NCBI RefSeq assembly: GCF_030053425.1
Contig: NZ_JASGBI010000002.1
Location: 62,001-126,000, forward strand
Direction of reading: 5' to 3'
Length of the DNA: 64,000 nt
From: Lysobacter stagni
GTDB lineage: Bacteria; Pseudomonadota; Gammaproteobacteria; Xanthomonadales; Xanthomonadaceae
Position 1 is the first letter of the stretch; each line of letters starts with the position of its first letter. A program made the translations under genes and the position numbers. Positions 55,054 to 63,823 of this stretch are shown one piece after another. Below the pieces are notes generated by a model. That model was not told the origin of the DNA and searched no databases. It was given only the letters and a program-made list of their open reading frames with translations.

Positions 55054-55662
55054 ATGGTCCTCACGCCCCTGCCCCGCACCTTCTACGCCCGCGATTCGCG
55101 CGAGGTCGCTCCGGAGCTTCTCAATCGCGTCGTGGTGACGGCCGACGGTCGCGCCGGTCGCATCGTGGAGGTCGAGGCCTACCGCGGCGGCGAGGACCCG
55201 GCCGCGCATTCCTTCCGCGGCCCGACCAGGCGCACGCGCGTGATGTTCGGCGAACCGGGCCACCTGTATGTCTATTTCATCTACGGCATGCACTGGGCGA
55301 TCAACGCGGTATGCGGCGAGGGCGCCGGCCACGCGGTGCTGATCCGCGCACTGTCGCCGCTGCAGGAAATCGAACGCATGCGCACGGCGCGTGGCACGAA
55401 CGACGACCGCCTGCTCGCCAGCGGCCCCGGTCGGCTCGCACAGGCGTTGGGCATCGACGGTGCTTTCAACGGCGTGGACATCACCGATCCGGCCTCGCCG
55501 GTGTGGTTCGCCGACGACGGTACGCCGCCGCCGGGCGCACCCATCGCGTCATCGCGCATCGGCATCAGCAAGGCGGTGGACGAGCCGTGGCGATGGCACG
55601 TGCCGGACGACCCGCACGTCTCGCGCCGTCCTTCGCGCGCCGCGCGGCGCGCACGGCGCTGA
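55054..55662 (+). CDS. DNA-3-methyladenine glycosylase, Aag/MPG family
   Basis: A 202-residue base-excision glycosylase of the mammalian AAG type. It has the catalytic region [21 protein letters not shown] (the Glu activates water), [18 protein letters not shown] and the C-terminal [19 protein letters not shown]-type enzymes remove 3-methyladenine, 7-methylguanine and hypoxanthine. It is unrelated in fold to the Tag enzyme at 17438, so the genome has both types. It is divergent from the LytS-like kinase and convergent with the GGDEF-EAL gene, whose end is 5 bases away. Confidence 0.93.
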   Translation: MVLTPLPRTFYARDSREVAPELLNRVVVTADGRAGRIVEVEAYRGGEDPAAHSFRGPTRRTRVMFGEPGHLYVYFIYGMHWAINAVCGEGAGHAVLIRALSPLQEIERMRTARGTNDDRLLASGPGRLAQALGIDGAFNGVDITDPASPVWFADDGTPPPGAPIASSRIGISKAVDEPWRWHVPDDPHVSRRPSRAARRARR

Positions 55663-55666
55663 ACCG

Positions 55667-57799
55667 TCAAACGCGCAGGGCGAGGAACTCTTCGGCGGTC
55701 ACCGGATGGCCCAGCCAGTAGCCCTGGGCGAAGTCGCAACCGCGTTCGCGCAGGATCGCGTACTGGCCTTCCTTCTCGACACCCTCGGCCACCACCATGA
55801 TGCCCAGCGAGTGCGCCATCGCGATGATGGCAGTGGTCAGCGCGAGGTCGTCCGGATCGCGCAGCACGTCGGCGACGAAACTGCGATCGATCTTCACGCC
55901 ATCCACCGGCACGCGGCGCAGATGGCTCAGGCCCGAGAAGCCGGTGCCGAAGTCGTCCAGCCACACGCGGATGCCCATGCCGCGCAGTTCCGACAGCAGC
56001 GCGCTGGCGTGCAGCTCGTCGCCGATCACCGCGGTCTCGGTCAGTTCCAGGTGCAGCAGCTTCGCGTCGAGCCCGGTCTCGCGCAGCGACGCGGAAATCA
56101 CCTCCGGCAGATCGCCGCTGCGCAGCTGGCGCGGCGAGACGTTCACCGCGACGAACAGCGGGTGCTCGTCGTCGCGCTCCTGCTGCCAGCGCACGGCATC
56201 GGCGCATGCGGCATGCAATACCTGTGGGCCCAGCACTTCGATCAGGCCGCTCTGCTCGGCCACGTCGATGAACACCGATGGCGCGACGAAGCCCAGTTCC
56301 GGGTGACGCCAGCGCAGCAGCGCCTCGGCGCCGATCATCGCGCCATCGACCAGGCGGAACACCGGCTGGTAGACCAGGCTGAGTTCGCCGCGATCCCACG
56401 CACCACGCAGCTCCTGTTCCAGGTGCACGCGACGCTCCACCGCCTGGTTCATCGCGCGGCTGTAGAAACGGAAGCAGTTCTTGCCGGCGACCTTCGCCTG
56501 GTACATCGCGATGTCGCCGTTCTTCATCAGCGTGGTCGCGCTGGCGGCGTCCTCGGGGAACATGGTGATGCCGATGGAAGTGCCCAGGAACACCTGGCGA
56601 TCCTGCACCGTCATCGGCACGCCCAGTTCCACCACCAGCGTCTCGGCCAGTTGCGTGGCCAGACCGCGTACGTCGTCGCCGGTGGCGTCCGTGCCCTGCA
56701 CGAGGATCACGAACTCATCGCCGCCGAAGCGCGCGAGCAGCGCGTCCTCACCGCCCACGCGCTGCACCGCGGTCTCGATGCGGCGCGCGCACTGCAGCAG
56801 CACTTCATCGCCCGCGTCGTGCCCGAGGGTGTCGTTGACGCGCTTGAAGTCGTCGATGTCGGCGAACAGCAGCGCGAGCTGGCGGCCGGCACCGTGGATC
56901 TGGTCCAGGCGGCTCTCCAGCGATTCGCGGAAGGCCAGGCGGTTGGCCAGGCCGGTGAGCGCATCGGTGTAGGCCATGCGCCGGATCTCGCGATCGTGGC
57001 GGGCCAGGCTGCGGTTCATGCGGTCGAAGGCGCGCATGAGGTCGCCGACTTCGTCGTTGCGGTCGTCGATCGGCGTGGCGGTATCGAAATGCCCGTCCTC
57101 GATCGCGTGCGCCGCGTCGGCAAGCTGGCGGATCGGGCGCACCAGCATCCGCTGGATCAGCCCCAGGGACAGCGCACCGAACATCAGAAGGCCCACGCCC
57201 AGCAGACCGATCCAGATCACGTGGCGCTGGCTCAGCGCATCCAGTCGCGCGCGCAGCCTGCCCACCGCATCGTCCTGGTCGCGCCGCATGGCCTGCGTGT
57301 CGTAACCCACGCGCACGCCACCGATGCGTTGCCGGCCGATCATGATGGGCATCGAAACGTCCATCACGTCGCTGGCGATCTGCGTGTGCAGGCCCTTGGC
57401 TTCGATCACCTGCGTGGCCAGCGGATCGTCCATGCGGCGGCCGAAATGCGCGATCTCATCGCTGCCGTCGTGCACGACCTTGCCGTTCTCGTCGTACACC
57501 ACGACGTAGCGCACCGCGGGCGTGCGCAGCGTGGTGCGTGCAAGCACGCCGATGGCATCCAGGTCGGAGTAGTACAGCGGATTGGTCAGCGTCGCCGCGA
57601 GCTGCGTCACCGCGCCCTCGCCCTGGCGGCGCAGGCTCTGCGCGACGATGGTGCGCATGGCCTCGCGGCTCACGCCCTCGACCTCGCGGCGCATGCGTTC
57701 CTGTCGGTTCAGCAGCAGTGCGACCAGCGCCACCACCACGATCAGCGCGATGCCCAGCAACATCAGGAACCGGGCCTGCAGGCCCATCCGCAGCTTCAT
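55667..57799 (-). CDS. Membrane HAMP-GGDEF-EAL protein
   Basis: A 710-residue protein with two transmembrane helices (~11-30 and ~195-217) flanking a periplasmic sensor, a HAMP domain (PIRQLADAAHAIEDGHFD), GGDEF and EAL domains. The GGDEF motif is intact (RFGGDEF) but no RxxD inhibitory site precedes it. EAL is also intact (EALLRW, NVSPRQL, DDFGTGFSG, KIDRSFV, EGVE). It could make, degrade, or simply bind c-di-GMP. The start overlaps the stop of the PhnD-like gene (ATGA), so the two are translationally coupled. Confidence 0.9.
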   Translation of the reverse strand: MKLRMGLQARFLMLLGIALIVVVALVALLLNRQERMRREVEGVSREAMRTIVAQSLRRQGEGAVTQLAATLTNPLYYSDLDAIGVLARTTLRTPAVRYVVVYDENGKVVHDGSDEIAHFGRRMDDPLATQVIEAKGLHTQIASDVMDVSMPIMIGRQRIGGVRVGYDTQAMRRDQDDAVGRLRARLDALSQRHVIWIGLLGVGLLMFGALSLGLIQRMLVRPIRQLADAAHAIEDGHFDTATPIDDRNDEVGDLMRAFDRMNRSLARHDREIRRMAYTDALTGLANRLAFRESLESRLDQIHGAGRQLALLFADIDDFKRVNDTLGHDAGDEVLLQCARRIETAVQRVGGEDALLARFGGDEFVILVQGTDATGDDVRGLATQLAETLVVELGVPMTVQDRQVFLGTSIGITMFPEDAASATTLMKNGDIAMYQAKVAGKNCFRFYSRAMNQAVERRVHLEQELRGAWDRGELSLVYQPVFRLVDGAMIGAEALLRWRHPELGFVAPSVFIDVAEQSGLIEVLGPQVLHAACADAVRWQQERDDEHPLFVAVNVSPRQLRSGDLPEVISASLRETGLDAKLLHLELTETAVIGDELHASALLSELRGMGIRVWLDDFGTGFSGLSHLRRVPVDGVKIDRSFVADVLRDPDDLALTTAIIAMAHSLGIMVVAEGVEKEGQYAILRERGCDFAQGYWLGHPVTAEEFLALRV

Positions 57800-58725
57800 T
57801 CGACCTCCGCCCGCACCCGCGCGACACCTTCGGAGATGCGGTCGAGGGTGCGCCTGGAGTCCGGATCGACCGGCATGAAACGCGTGGTGTTGAAGAAGCG
57901 CAACAGCGCGTCGCCCGCTTCCGGGTCGCCGGCGGCGTCGAGCAGCACTTCGCGCAGGCGCGCCTCGACGCGCGGATCGAGGTTGGAGCGCACCATCTCG
58001 ATCGCTCGCGGATAGTCCGTGGTTTCGCCGATGACCATCAGGTCGTCGCGGAACGCCGGGGGCATGCGCTTGGGGTTGTTCCAGTCGAGATTGCTCATCA
58101 CGCCGACGTCGGCCAGGCCCTTGTGCACCCAGGTCGAGATGTTCAGCTCCGACCAGGCGAACAGGTAGCCCACGCTGCCAGGCTCGATGGTGTCCTCGGG
58201 CGAGAGCAGGATCTCAAGCGGCAACCCACGCGTCAGCAGTTCCGCGGCCGGCACGAAATACGCACTGGTGGACGTCGGACGCTGGAAGGCGATGCTGTGG
58301 CCGGCCAGCTGGTCGAGCGAATGCACGTTGCCGTCGCGACGGGCGAAGAACACGCTGTGGTAGTGGCTGGCGCCGTCGCGCTCGGTGAGCAGCAGCGGGC
58401 GGGCGCCGGCGTTGCGCTGCAGGAGCATCGCCGTGCCGGTGGTCTCTGTGACCCAGTCCACGCGGCCACGGCGCAGGTAACTCGCCATCTGGTGCGAGTC
58501 CTTGGCCATGAGGATGCGCCCCTCGGTGATGCCGACATCGCGCATCCGCGGGACCACGTAGTCCAGCAGGGCCTTGAGTTGTTCGTAGTGGGTCTTGGGA
58601 TCGTCGCTGATGCGGCCAAGCACCAGCACGCCGGGCGCGTTGCCCGCGATCGCCGAATGGGATGCGGTCGCCGTGGCCAGCGCGAGGAAGATCAGCAGGG
58701 CGATACGGCGCAGGCTGGCGATCAA
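57796..58725 (-). CDS. PhnD-like periplasmic substrate-binding protein
   Basis: A ~309-residue periplasmic phosphate/phosphonate-type binding protein (PF12974-like): VLVLGRISDDPKTHYEQLKALLDYVVPRM, a MASYLRRGRVDWVTETTG segment, and HSIAFQRPTSTSAYFVPA. No ABC transporter membrane or ATPase gene accompanies it. Instead it is followed, overlapping by 4 bases, by a HAMP-GGDEF-EAL protein. The start is uncertain: no ATG or GTG fits, and the TTG at 58725 gives a fair signal peptide (LRRIALLIFLALATATASHS). It lies 86 bases downstream of trmJ. The ligand is unknown; a sensory role for the neighbouring c-di-GMP protein is inferred. Confidence 0.8.
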   Translation of the reverse strand: MIASLRRIALLIFLALATATASHSAIAGNAPGVLVLGRISDDPKTHYEQLKALLDYVVPRMRDVGITEGRILMAKDSHQMASYLRRGRVDWVTETTGTAMLLQRNAGARPLLLTERDGASHYHSVFFARRDGNVHSLDQLAGHSIAFQRPTSTSAYFVPAAELLTRGLPLEILLSPEDTIEPGSVGYLFAWSELNISTWVHKGLADVGVMSNLDWNNPKRMPPAFRDDLMVIGETTDYPRAIEMVRSNLDPRVEARLREVLLDAAGDPEAGDALLRFFNTTRFMPVDPDSRRTLDRISEGVARVRAEVE

Positions 58726-58811
58726 GAACGACGACCCGGTCGGAATGCCGGAGCCAGCGTAATCGAAAATCCGGCTGACCCGATACGGCAAAGCGACGGC
58801 CGGGACGCAGT

Positions 58812-59612
58812 TCAGCGTTTTGACCCGGCCAGCATCGCCATGCGCTGGGCGTCGGCCAGGATGCCGCGCAGGATCCGCACCTCGCGCGTGTCCAGCCCGG
58901 CCCGCAGGTACAGCCGGCGCAGTTTGCGCATTGCCGACTCCGGTGCCCGCCCCTTGTGGAAGTCGATGGCGTCCAGGGTTTCGGCCAGCTGGGCGAAGAA
59001 GCCCTCCATCTCCGCATGCGAGGCCGGCGGGTCGCGCTGCTCGGCCTCGCCCGCGGCCTGCGATCCGACCGTGTCGAGCACGGCCATGCGCAGTTCGTAG
59101 CTCAGGACCTGCACGGCGGCGGCGAGGTTGAGCGAGCTGTAGTCCGGGTTGGCCGGGATATGGACGGCGGCGTGGCACAACTGCAGCTCGTCGTTGCTCA
59201 GCCCGGTGCGCTCGCGTCCGAAGACCAGGGCGACCTCGGCACCGCCCGCGGCTTCGCCCACCGCGCCCACCGCGCGCGCCGCCGCGTCGCGCGGGGACAG
59301 CTCCTCCAGCTGGACGCGACGGCTGCGGGCGGTACAGCCCAGCACCAGGCGGCAGTCGGCCACGGCATCGGCCAGGGTCTCGACGGTGACGGCCTCGCCG
59401 AGCACGTCGTCCGCGCCGGCGGCCAGGGCGTAGGACTCGGCGCTGGGGGCCTTTTCGGGCGCCACCAGCACCAGGCGCGAGAGCCCCATGGTCTTCATGG
59501 CGCGCGCGGCCGAGCCGATGTTGCCGGGGTGCTGGGTGCCGACCAGGACGATGCGGACACGGGCCGCCGGGGCATCGGCAGCGGGACGGGGGGAATTGGA
59601 TTCGGAACTCAT
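58812..59612 (-). CDS. trmJ: tRNA (cytidine/uridine-2'-O-)-methyltransferase TrmJ
   Basis: A 266-residue SPOUT methyltransferase that modifies the ribose at position 32 of several tRNAs. Conserved segments are VLVGTQHPGNIGSAARAMKTMG near the N-terminus, ALVFGRERTGLSNDEL and IPANPDYSSLNLAAAVQVLSYELR, which form the SAM-binding knot. The C-terminal helical tail is as in E. coli TrmJ. The ATG at 59612 is preferred over 59621. It is divergent from suhB, the usual arrangement in gammaproteobacteria. Confidence 0.94.
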   Translation of the reverse strand: MSSESNSPRPAADAPAARVRIVLVGTQHPGNIGSAARAMKTMGLSRLVLVAPEKAPSAESYALAAGADDVLGEAVTVETLADAVADCRLVLGCTARSRRVQLEELSPRDAAARAVGAVGEAAGGAEVALVFGRERTGLSNDELQLCHAAVHIPANPDYSSLNLAAAVQVLSYELRMAVLDTVGSQAAGEAEQRDPPASHAEMEGFFAQLAETLDAIDFHKGRAPESAMRKLRRLYLRAGLDTREVRILRGILADAQRMAMLAGSKR

Positions 59613-59711
59613 GGTTCGCAATGGTAAACTCCGCGACCCGGTCCAGAACCGGCGCGCTCTTTACCGCCGCCAGTCCATCCTCCCCCGTCCCCCGAACGAG
59701 GCGCTTGCCCC

Positions 59712-60530
59712 ATGCAGAAACCCGCCGTCACCCTCATGGTCAAGGCCGCCCGCGCCGCCGGCAACGTGCTGCTGCGGCACATGAACAAGCTCGACGCGCT
59801 GAACGTGGTCGAGAAGGACCGGATGGACTATGCCAGCGAGGTCGATGGCCTCGCCGAGAAGGAAATCATCAAGGAATTCCGCCGCGCCACGCCGGACTAC
59901 GCCATCCTGGGCGAGGAAACCGGTTCGATGGGCCAGAACCGCTTCACCTGGGTGATCGATCCGCTCGACGGCACCAGCAACTACCTGCACGGCATCCCGC
60001 ATTTCTGCGTGTCGATCGCGCTGGTCGAGAACGGCGAGCCGATCCACGGCGTCATCTTCGACCCGCTGCGCAACGACCTGTTCACCGCCAGCCGCGGCAG
60101 CGGCGCCATGCTCAACGAGCGCAAGATCCGCATCGCCGACCGCAAGGATCTGGCCGGCGCGATGGTCATCACCGGTTTCCCGCCGCGCGAGCGCGAGCGC
60201 GTCAGCGCGCAGCTCAAGTGCGTGGATGCACTGCTGCTGGAGGCCGAGGACATCCGCCGTACCGGTTCGGCCGCGCTGGACCTGGCCTACGTCGCCTGCG
60301 GCCGCGCCGATGCCTACTTCGAAGCCGGCGTGAAGCCGTGGGACATCGCCGCCGGCGTGCTGCTGGTGCGCGAGGCGGGCGGCAAGGTCTGCGATTTCCG
60401 CGGCCGCACCACCGGCCCGATGGACAACCGCGGCCTGCCGGGGCGTCAGCTGGTCGCCGGCAACCTCAAGATCTGCGACGCCCTGCAGCAGAAGATCGTC
60501 AACACCGGTTACGCGGCCGCGTTCGACTGA
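59712..60530 (+). CDS. suhB: Inositol monophosphatase family protein SuhB
   Basis: A 272-residue Mg2+-dependent phosphatase. In E. coli, SuhB also acts in rRNA transcription antitermination. Metal-binding motifs are [20 protein letters not shown] and [16 protein letters not shown]. The length fits SuhB rather than CysQ. It is divergent from trmJ with a 99-base gap, and a strong terminator follows at 60556. Confidence 0.94.
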   Translation: MQKPAVTLMVKAARAAGNVLLRHMNKLDALNVVEKDRMDYASEVDGLAEKEIIKEFRRATPDYAILGEETGSMGQNRFTWVIDPLDGTSNYLHGIPHFCVSIALVENGEPIHGVIFDPLRNDLFTASRGSGAMLNERKIRIADRKDLAGAMVITGFPPRERERVSAQLKCVDALLLEAEDIRRTGSAALDLAYVACGRADAYFEAGVKPWDIAAGVLLVREAGGKVCDFRGRTTGPMDNRGLPGRQLVAGNLKICDALQQKIVNTGYAAAFD

Positions 60531-60555
60531 TCGCATCGCACGGGCGCCGATGACG

Positions 60556-60580
60556 AAAGGCCGCGCATCGCGCGGCCTTT
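60556..60580 (+). terminator. Terminator after suhB
   Basis: An 11-base-pair stem, AAAGGCCGCGC/GCGCGGCCTTT, with a 3-base loop and downstream T's (TTCGTTTTC). It lies between suhB and the convergent small exported-protein gene. Confidence 0.9.
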
Positions 60581-60611
60581 TCGTTTTCGCGACCGTCGTC
60601 CGCCACGGGCC

Positions 60612-60893
60612 CTACTGCAGGGTCGACTGGCACTGCTCGAATTCAGCGCTCAGGGTGTTCTTGAAGACGTCGTCGCCGCCGGTGCGGAACGCGTCCGCCA
60701 TCTGCGCGTTGGACACCTTGCGCGCCGAGGCCTTGAGGAAGCACGAACAGAACCGGTTCGCCTGGACGGGCGTGAGCCGGCTGTGTTCACCCAGGCGCTG
60801 CTCGCAGGTCGCCTGCAGCTCGTCGTCGCCGACCGACCGGGTGCAACCCACGCCGCACAGGACGAGCAGGAGGGAAATCAGGACGGTTCGCAC
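60612..60893 (-). CDS. Small exported Cys-rich protein, function unknown
   Basis: A 93-residue protein starting at a GTG with AAGGAGG 8 bases upstream. Its hydrophobic N-terminus (VLISLLLVLCGVGC) may be a signal peptide; the GVGC sequence resembles but does not match a lipobox, so lipidation is uncertain. The mature part has four further Cys residues, including CSCF, and a helical pattern (QANRFCSCFLKASARKVSNAQMADAFR). No known family is recognised. It lies between suhB and the chemoreceptor gene on the minus strand and might be co-transcribed with the latter, although 122 bases separate them. Confidence 0.62.
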   Translation of the reverse strand: MRTVLISLLLVLCGVGCTRSVGDDELQATCEQRLGEHSRLTPVQANRFCSCFLKASARKVSNAQMADAFRTGGDDVFKNTLSAEFEQCQSTLQ

Positions 60894-61015
60894 GTGGGAA
60901 GCCTCCTTCGTTCGTGGGCACGCGTCGCGCGTATTGTCGCGCACCGACCGTGTTGCCCGCACCGCGGGCGCACCTCCCATCCCCCGACGGAGGCGTGCGC
61001 CCGCGATGCGTGCCC

Positions 61016-63637
61016 TCAGGCCACGTTTGCCCTGCGCGGGTGCGAGGCCGCCTCGGCGCTCCCGCGGTGCTGGGCCGATACGACGAACTGGCGCACTGCG
61101 TCGGCCAGGGTCTGTGCCTGCTCTTCCATGCTGTGCGCCGATGCCGAAGCTTCCTCGACGAGCGCGGCGTTCTGCTGCGTGCTTTCGTCCATGTGCGCGA
61201 TGGTGGCGCTGACCTGTTCGATGCCCGTGGTCTGCTCCTGGGACGCATTGGAAATGTCGGCCATGATGTCGGTGACGCGGCGCACCGAGGCGACGATCTC
61301 ACCCATCGTGGCGCCAGTGCGGTTCACCAGCGTGGAACCGTCGTGGATCTTCGCCACCGAGTCCTCGATGAGGCCCTTGATCTCCTTGGCCGCCTGCGCG
61401 GAACGCTGGGCGAGCGAGCGCACTTCCGATGCCACCACCGCGAACCCGCGTCCGCTCTCGCCGGCACGCGCAGCTTCCACGGCGGCGTTGAGCGCCAGGA
61501 TGTTGGTCTGGAACGCGATGCCATCGATCACGCCGATGATCTCGGCGATGCGCTGCGACGCCGACTCGATGTCGCGCATGGTCGCCACCGCCTCGCCCAC
61601 CACGTCGCCGCCCTGCGCGGCGACCGCGCCAGCGTCGATGGCGAGCTGATTGGCCTGGCGTGCGGATTCGGCGTTCTGGCGCACGGTGGAGGTCAGTTCC
61701 TCCATCGACGCGGCGGTTTCCTCCAGGCTCGCGGCCTGCTGTTCCGTGCGCGTGGACAGATCGGCGTTGCCCGAGGCGATCTCGGCGGCGGCGGTGTTGA
61801 TGGCGCTGGAAGCGTCCTGGATCCGGCCGACGATGGCAGTGAGCTGCGCCACGGTGGCGTTGGCGTCGTCGCGCATGCGCTCGAACACGCCATGGAACTG
61901 TCCGTCCATGCGCTGCGTGAGGTCGCCGCGGGCGATCGCGCGCAGCAGCATCGAGACGCGCGCGAGGTTGTCGTCGCTCACCGCCATCATCGCGTTGAGG
62001 CCATCGAGCATCACGCGGAAGTCATTGCGGAAGCGCATCGCATCGCCGCGCACGCTGAAATCGCCCATCGCAGCCGCAGCCGCGAGGCGCTTGATCTCGT
62101 CGTTGATGGCCGACAGGCTGGTCTTGACGGCGTCCATCGTGCGCGTGAGCACGGCCTTCTCGCCGGGCAGGCGCTCCATGTCGACGGACAGGTCGCCCTC
62201 GGCGTAGTGCTGCATCACGTCCACCAGCTGCATCTTCACCGCGATGTGCGAGGCGACCAGCGTGTTGGTGTCGCGCACCATCTGGCCGTACTGGCCCGGG
62301 AACGCGGTGTCGTCCATGCGGTGGCTGATCTGGCCGGCGTCATGGCGTGCGGCCATCTCGCGCTGGGCGGCGATGACCGACTGCACCTGCTCGCGCATGC
62401 GCGCCATCGAACGCTGCAACCCGCCCAGTTCGTCGTCGCGGGCGGGCGGCATCGCGCCGTCCATGCGGCCCTGCGCGACGTCGTCGGCAAGGCGCGATGC
62501 AGCGGCCAGCGGGAAGATCACGATGCGGCGGATGCTCACCCACGACACGGCCAGGATCACCAGCAGCGTCACCAGCGAGGCGATCGCGATGAGTACGGTC
62601 AGCGCGTGGGTGGAGGCGACGATCTGCGCCTGCGGTTCGGCGGCGACCACGGCCCAGTGCCAGGTGGGGAAGGTTTCGACCGCCAGCAACGTCGGTGCGG
62701 GCGTGGCACCGTCCTTGCCCGTCATGCTGGCCTCCACCACGCCACCGCCCGCGGCGATGGCGGCGTCCAGCGCGCGGTAGCCGGCCGCGTCGAAGTGCGC
62801 ACGTACAGGGGCGCCTTCCGCCGCGGAATGGATCGCGAAGGTTTCCTCACCCGCCTTGGTGCTGTCGATCACGAAGAACTGGCCGGCCTCGCCGATGCGC
62901 ATCGACGACACCTTCTCCTTCAACGCGGTCAGTTCCTGCCCGTAGTCCTTGCCCACGAAGAGAATGCCCACCATCTGGCCCGCGTCGTCGTGCAGCGGCC
63001 GGTAATGGACCATGTAATCGCGGCCGAAGAGCTTGGTCTTGCCGGTGTAGGGCTCGTCCTTGAGCATGCGCGCGTAGGCCGGGCTGTCGTGTGCGAGCTT
63101 CGTGCCGATCACGCGCTCGCCCTTCTCGTTGCGCACGGACGTCGCCACGCGGGTGAACTCCTCGCCCTGCCGGACGAAGAGGCTGACCACGGCGCCGGTG
63201 TCCTGGGTGAAGCGATCCACGCCAGCGAATCCGGCGTCCACCTTCCTGTCCTGCAGCCACAGCGTGGGCAGGCCATCGTCCTTCGCGGGAGCCAGCCGCA
63301 CGGAACCGCTGGCGAACGCGGTCTGCAACGCACCGCCCAGCGTGCGCGTGGCTTCGGTCAGGCTGTGCTCGTAGGTGGCGACGTTGTCGCGCAGGATCTG
63401 CGCAGTCGCGCGCAGGTCGTGGCTGGCGCGCTCTTCCACTGCCTGCGCAGCGTGACGGTTCACCAGCACGGCCAGGCCGGCGAGCATCAGCACCATCGTG
63501 ACGCCCAGCGTGAAACCGATCTGGTGTCCCAGCGACGAACGCACCCAATGCAACAGGCCGGACCGCCGGTGATTCAGCGGGGAACGCGGGCTGCGATCGG
63601 CCGCATGGGCGGCGGAAGGAAGGGCGGAGAGGGACAT
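61016..63637 (-). CDS. Methyl-accepting chemotaxis protein with periplasmic Cache-type sensor
   Basis: An 873-residue chemoreceptor: a transmembrane helix near residues 40-60, a periplasmic region (~60-330) with Cache-like segments ([15 protein letters not shown] and [17 protein letters not shown]), a second helix (~350-372), HAMP-type linkers in a long cytoplasmic stretch (~375-600), and the signalling domain. The hairpin tip is [26 protein letters not shown], near-invariant. Q/E methylation-type pairs flank it. No C-terminal CheR pentapeptide is seen. The ligand is unknown. The ATG at 63637 is used; the frame is open to 63700. A FliA-type promoter lies 30 bases upstream. Confidence 0.93.
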   Translation of the reverse strand: MSLSALPSAAHAADRSPRSPLNHRRSGLLHWVRSSLGHQIGFTLGVTMVLMLAGLAVLVNRHAAQAVEERASHDLRATAQILRDNVATYEHSLTEATRTLGGALQTAFASGSVRLAPAKDDGLPTLWLQDRKVDAGFAGVDRFTQDTGAVVSLFVRQGEEFTRVATSVRNEKGERVIGTKLAHDSPAYARMLKDEPYTGKTKLFGRDYMVHYRPLHDDAGQMVGILFVGKDYGQELTALKEKVSSMRIGEAGQFFVIDSTKAGEETFAIHSAAEGAPVRAHFDAAGYRALDAAIAAGGGVVEASMTGKDGATPAPTLLAVETFPTWHWAVVAAEPQAQIVASTHALTVLIAIASLVTLLVILAVSWVSIRRIVIFPLAAASRLADDVAQGRMDGAMPPARDDELGGLQRSMARMREQVQSVIAAQREMAARHDAGQISHRMDDTAFPGQYGQMVRDTNTLVASHIAVKMQLVDVMQHYAEGDLSVDMERLPGEKAVLTRTMDAVKTSLSAINDEIKRLAAAAAMGDFSVRGDAMRFRNDFRVMLDGLNAMMAVSDDNLARVSMLLRAIARGDLTQRMDGQFHGVFERMRDDANATVAQLTAIVGRIQDASSAINTAAAEIASGNADLSTRTEQQAASLEETAASMEELTSTVRQNAESARQANQLAIDAGAVAAQGGDVVGEAVATMRDIESASQRIAEIIGVIDGIAFQTNILALNAAVEAARAGESGRGFAVVASEVRSLAQRSAQAAKEIKGLIEDSVAKIHDGSTLVNRTGATMGEIVASVRRVTDIMADISNASQEQTTGIEQVSATIAHMDESTQQNAALVEEASASAHSMEEQAQTLADAVRQFVVSAQHRGSAEAASHPRRANVA

Positions 63638-63666
63638 GGCGAGCGCCGGGTATGGGGGTCGCCCCG

Positions 63667-63693
63667 TTATCGGCCGACTCATTTGTGACTTGA
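63667..63693 (-). promoter_or_regulatory. Putative sigma-28 (FliA) promoter of the chemoreceptor gene
   Basis: Read on the minus strand: TCAAGTCA, 11 bases, then GCCGATAA. The flagellar sigma consensus is TAAAGTTT-N11-GCCGATAA. The -10 octamer is a perfect match, spacing is exact, and the -35 matches at 5 of 8 positions. It sits 30 bases before the start codon, the expected position for a motility-class promoter. Confidence 0.72.
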
Positions 63694-63774
63694 GTCTCAC
63701 AATCCCCGATGCGGTAACTCTGCCCCGGCGCCGTGAACCTACCGGCCCCTTGCCGTCGCTTCCGGAAAAAAGAA

Positions 63775-63797
63775 AAGGCCGCGCAGTGCGCGGCCTT
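63775..63797 (-). terminator. Terminator for the minus-strand gene at the window end
   Basis: An 11-base-pair stem, AAGGCCGCGCA/TGCGCGGCCTT, around one base. On the minus strand it is followed by a T-rich tract, the complement of AAAAAAGAAAA at ~63764-63774. Confidence 0.88.
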
Positions 63798-63823
63798 CTC
63801 CAGGAACCTTACGACGGTCCGGC

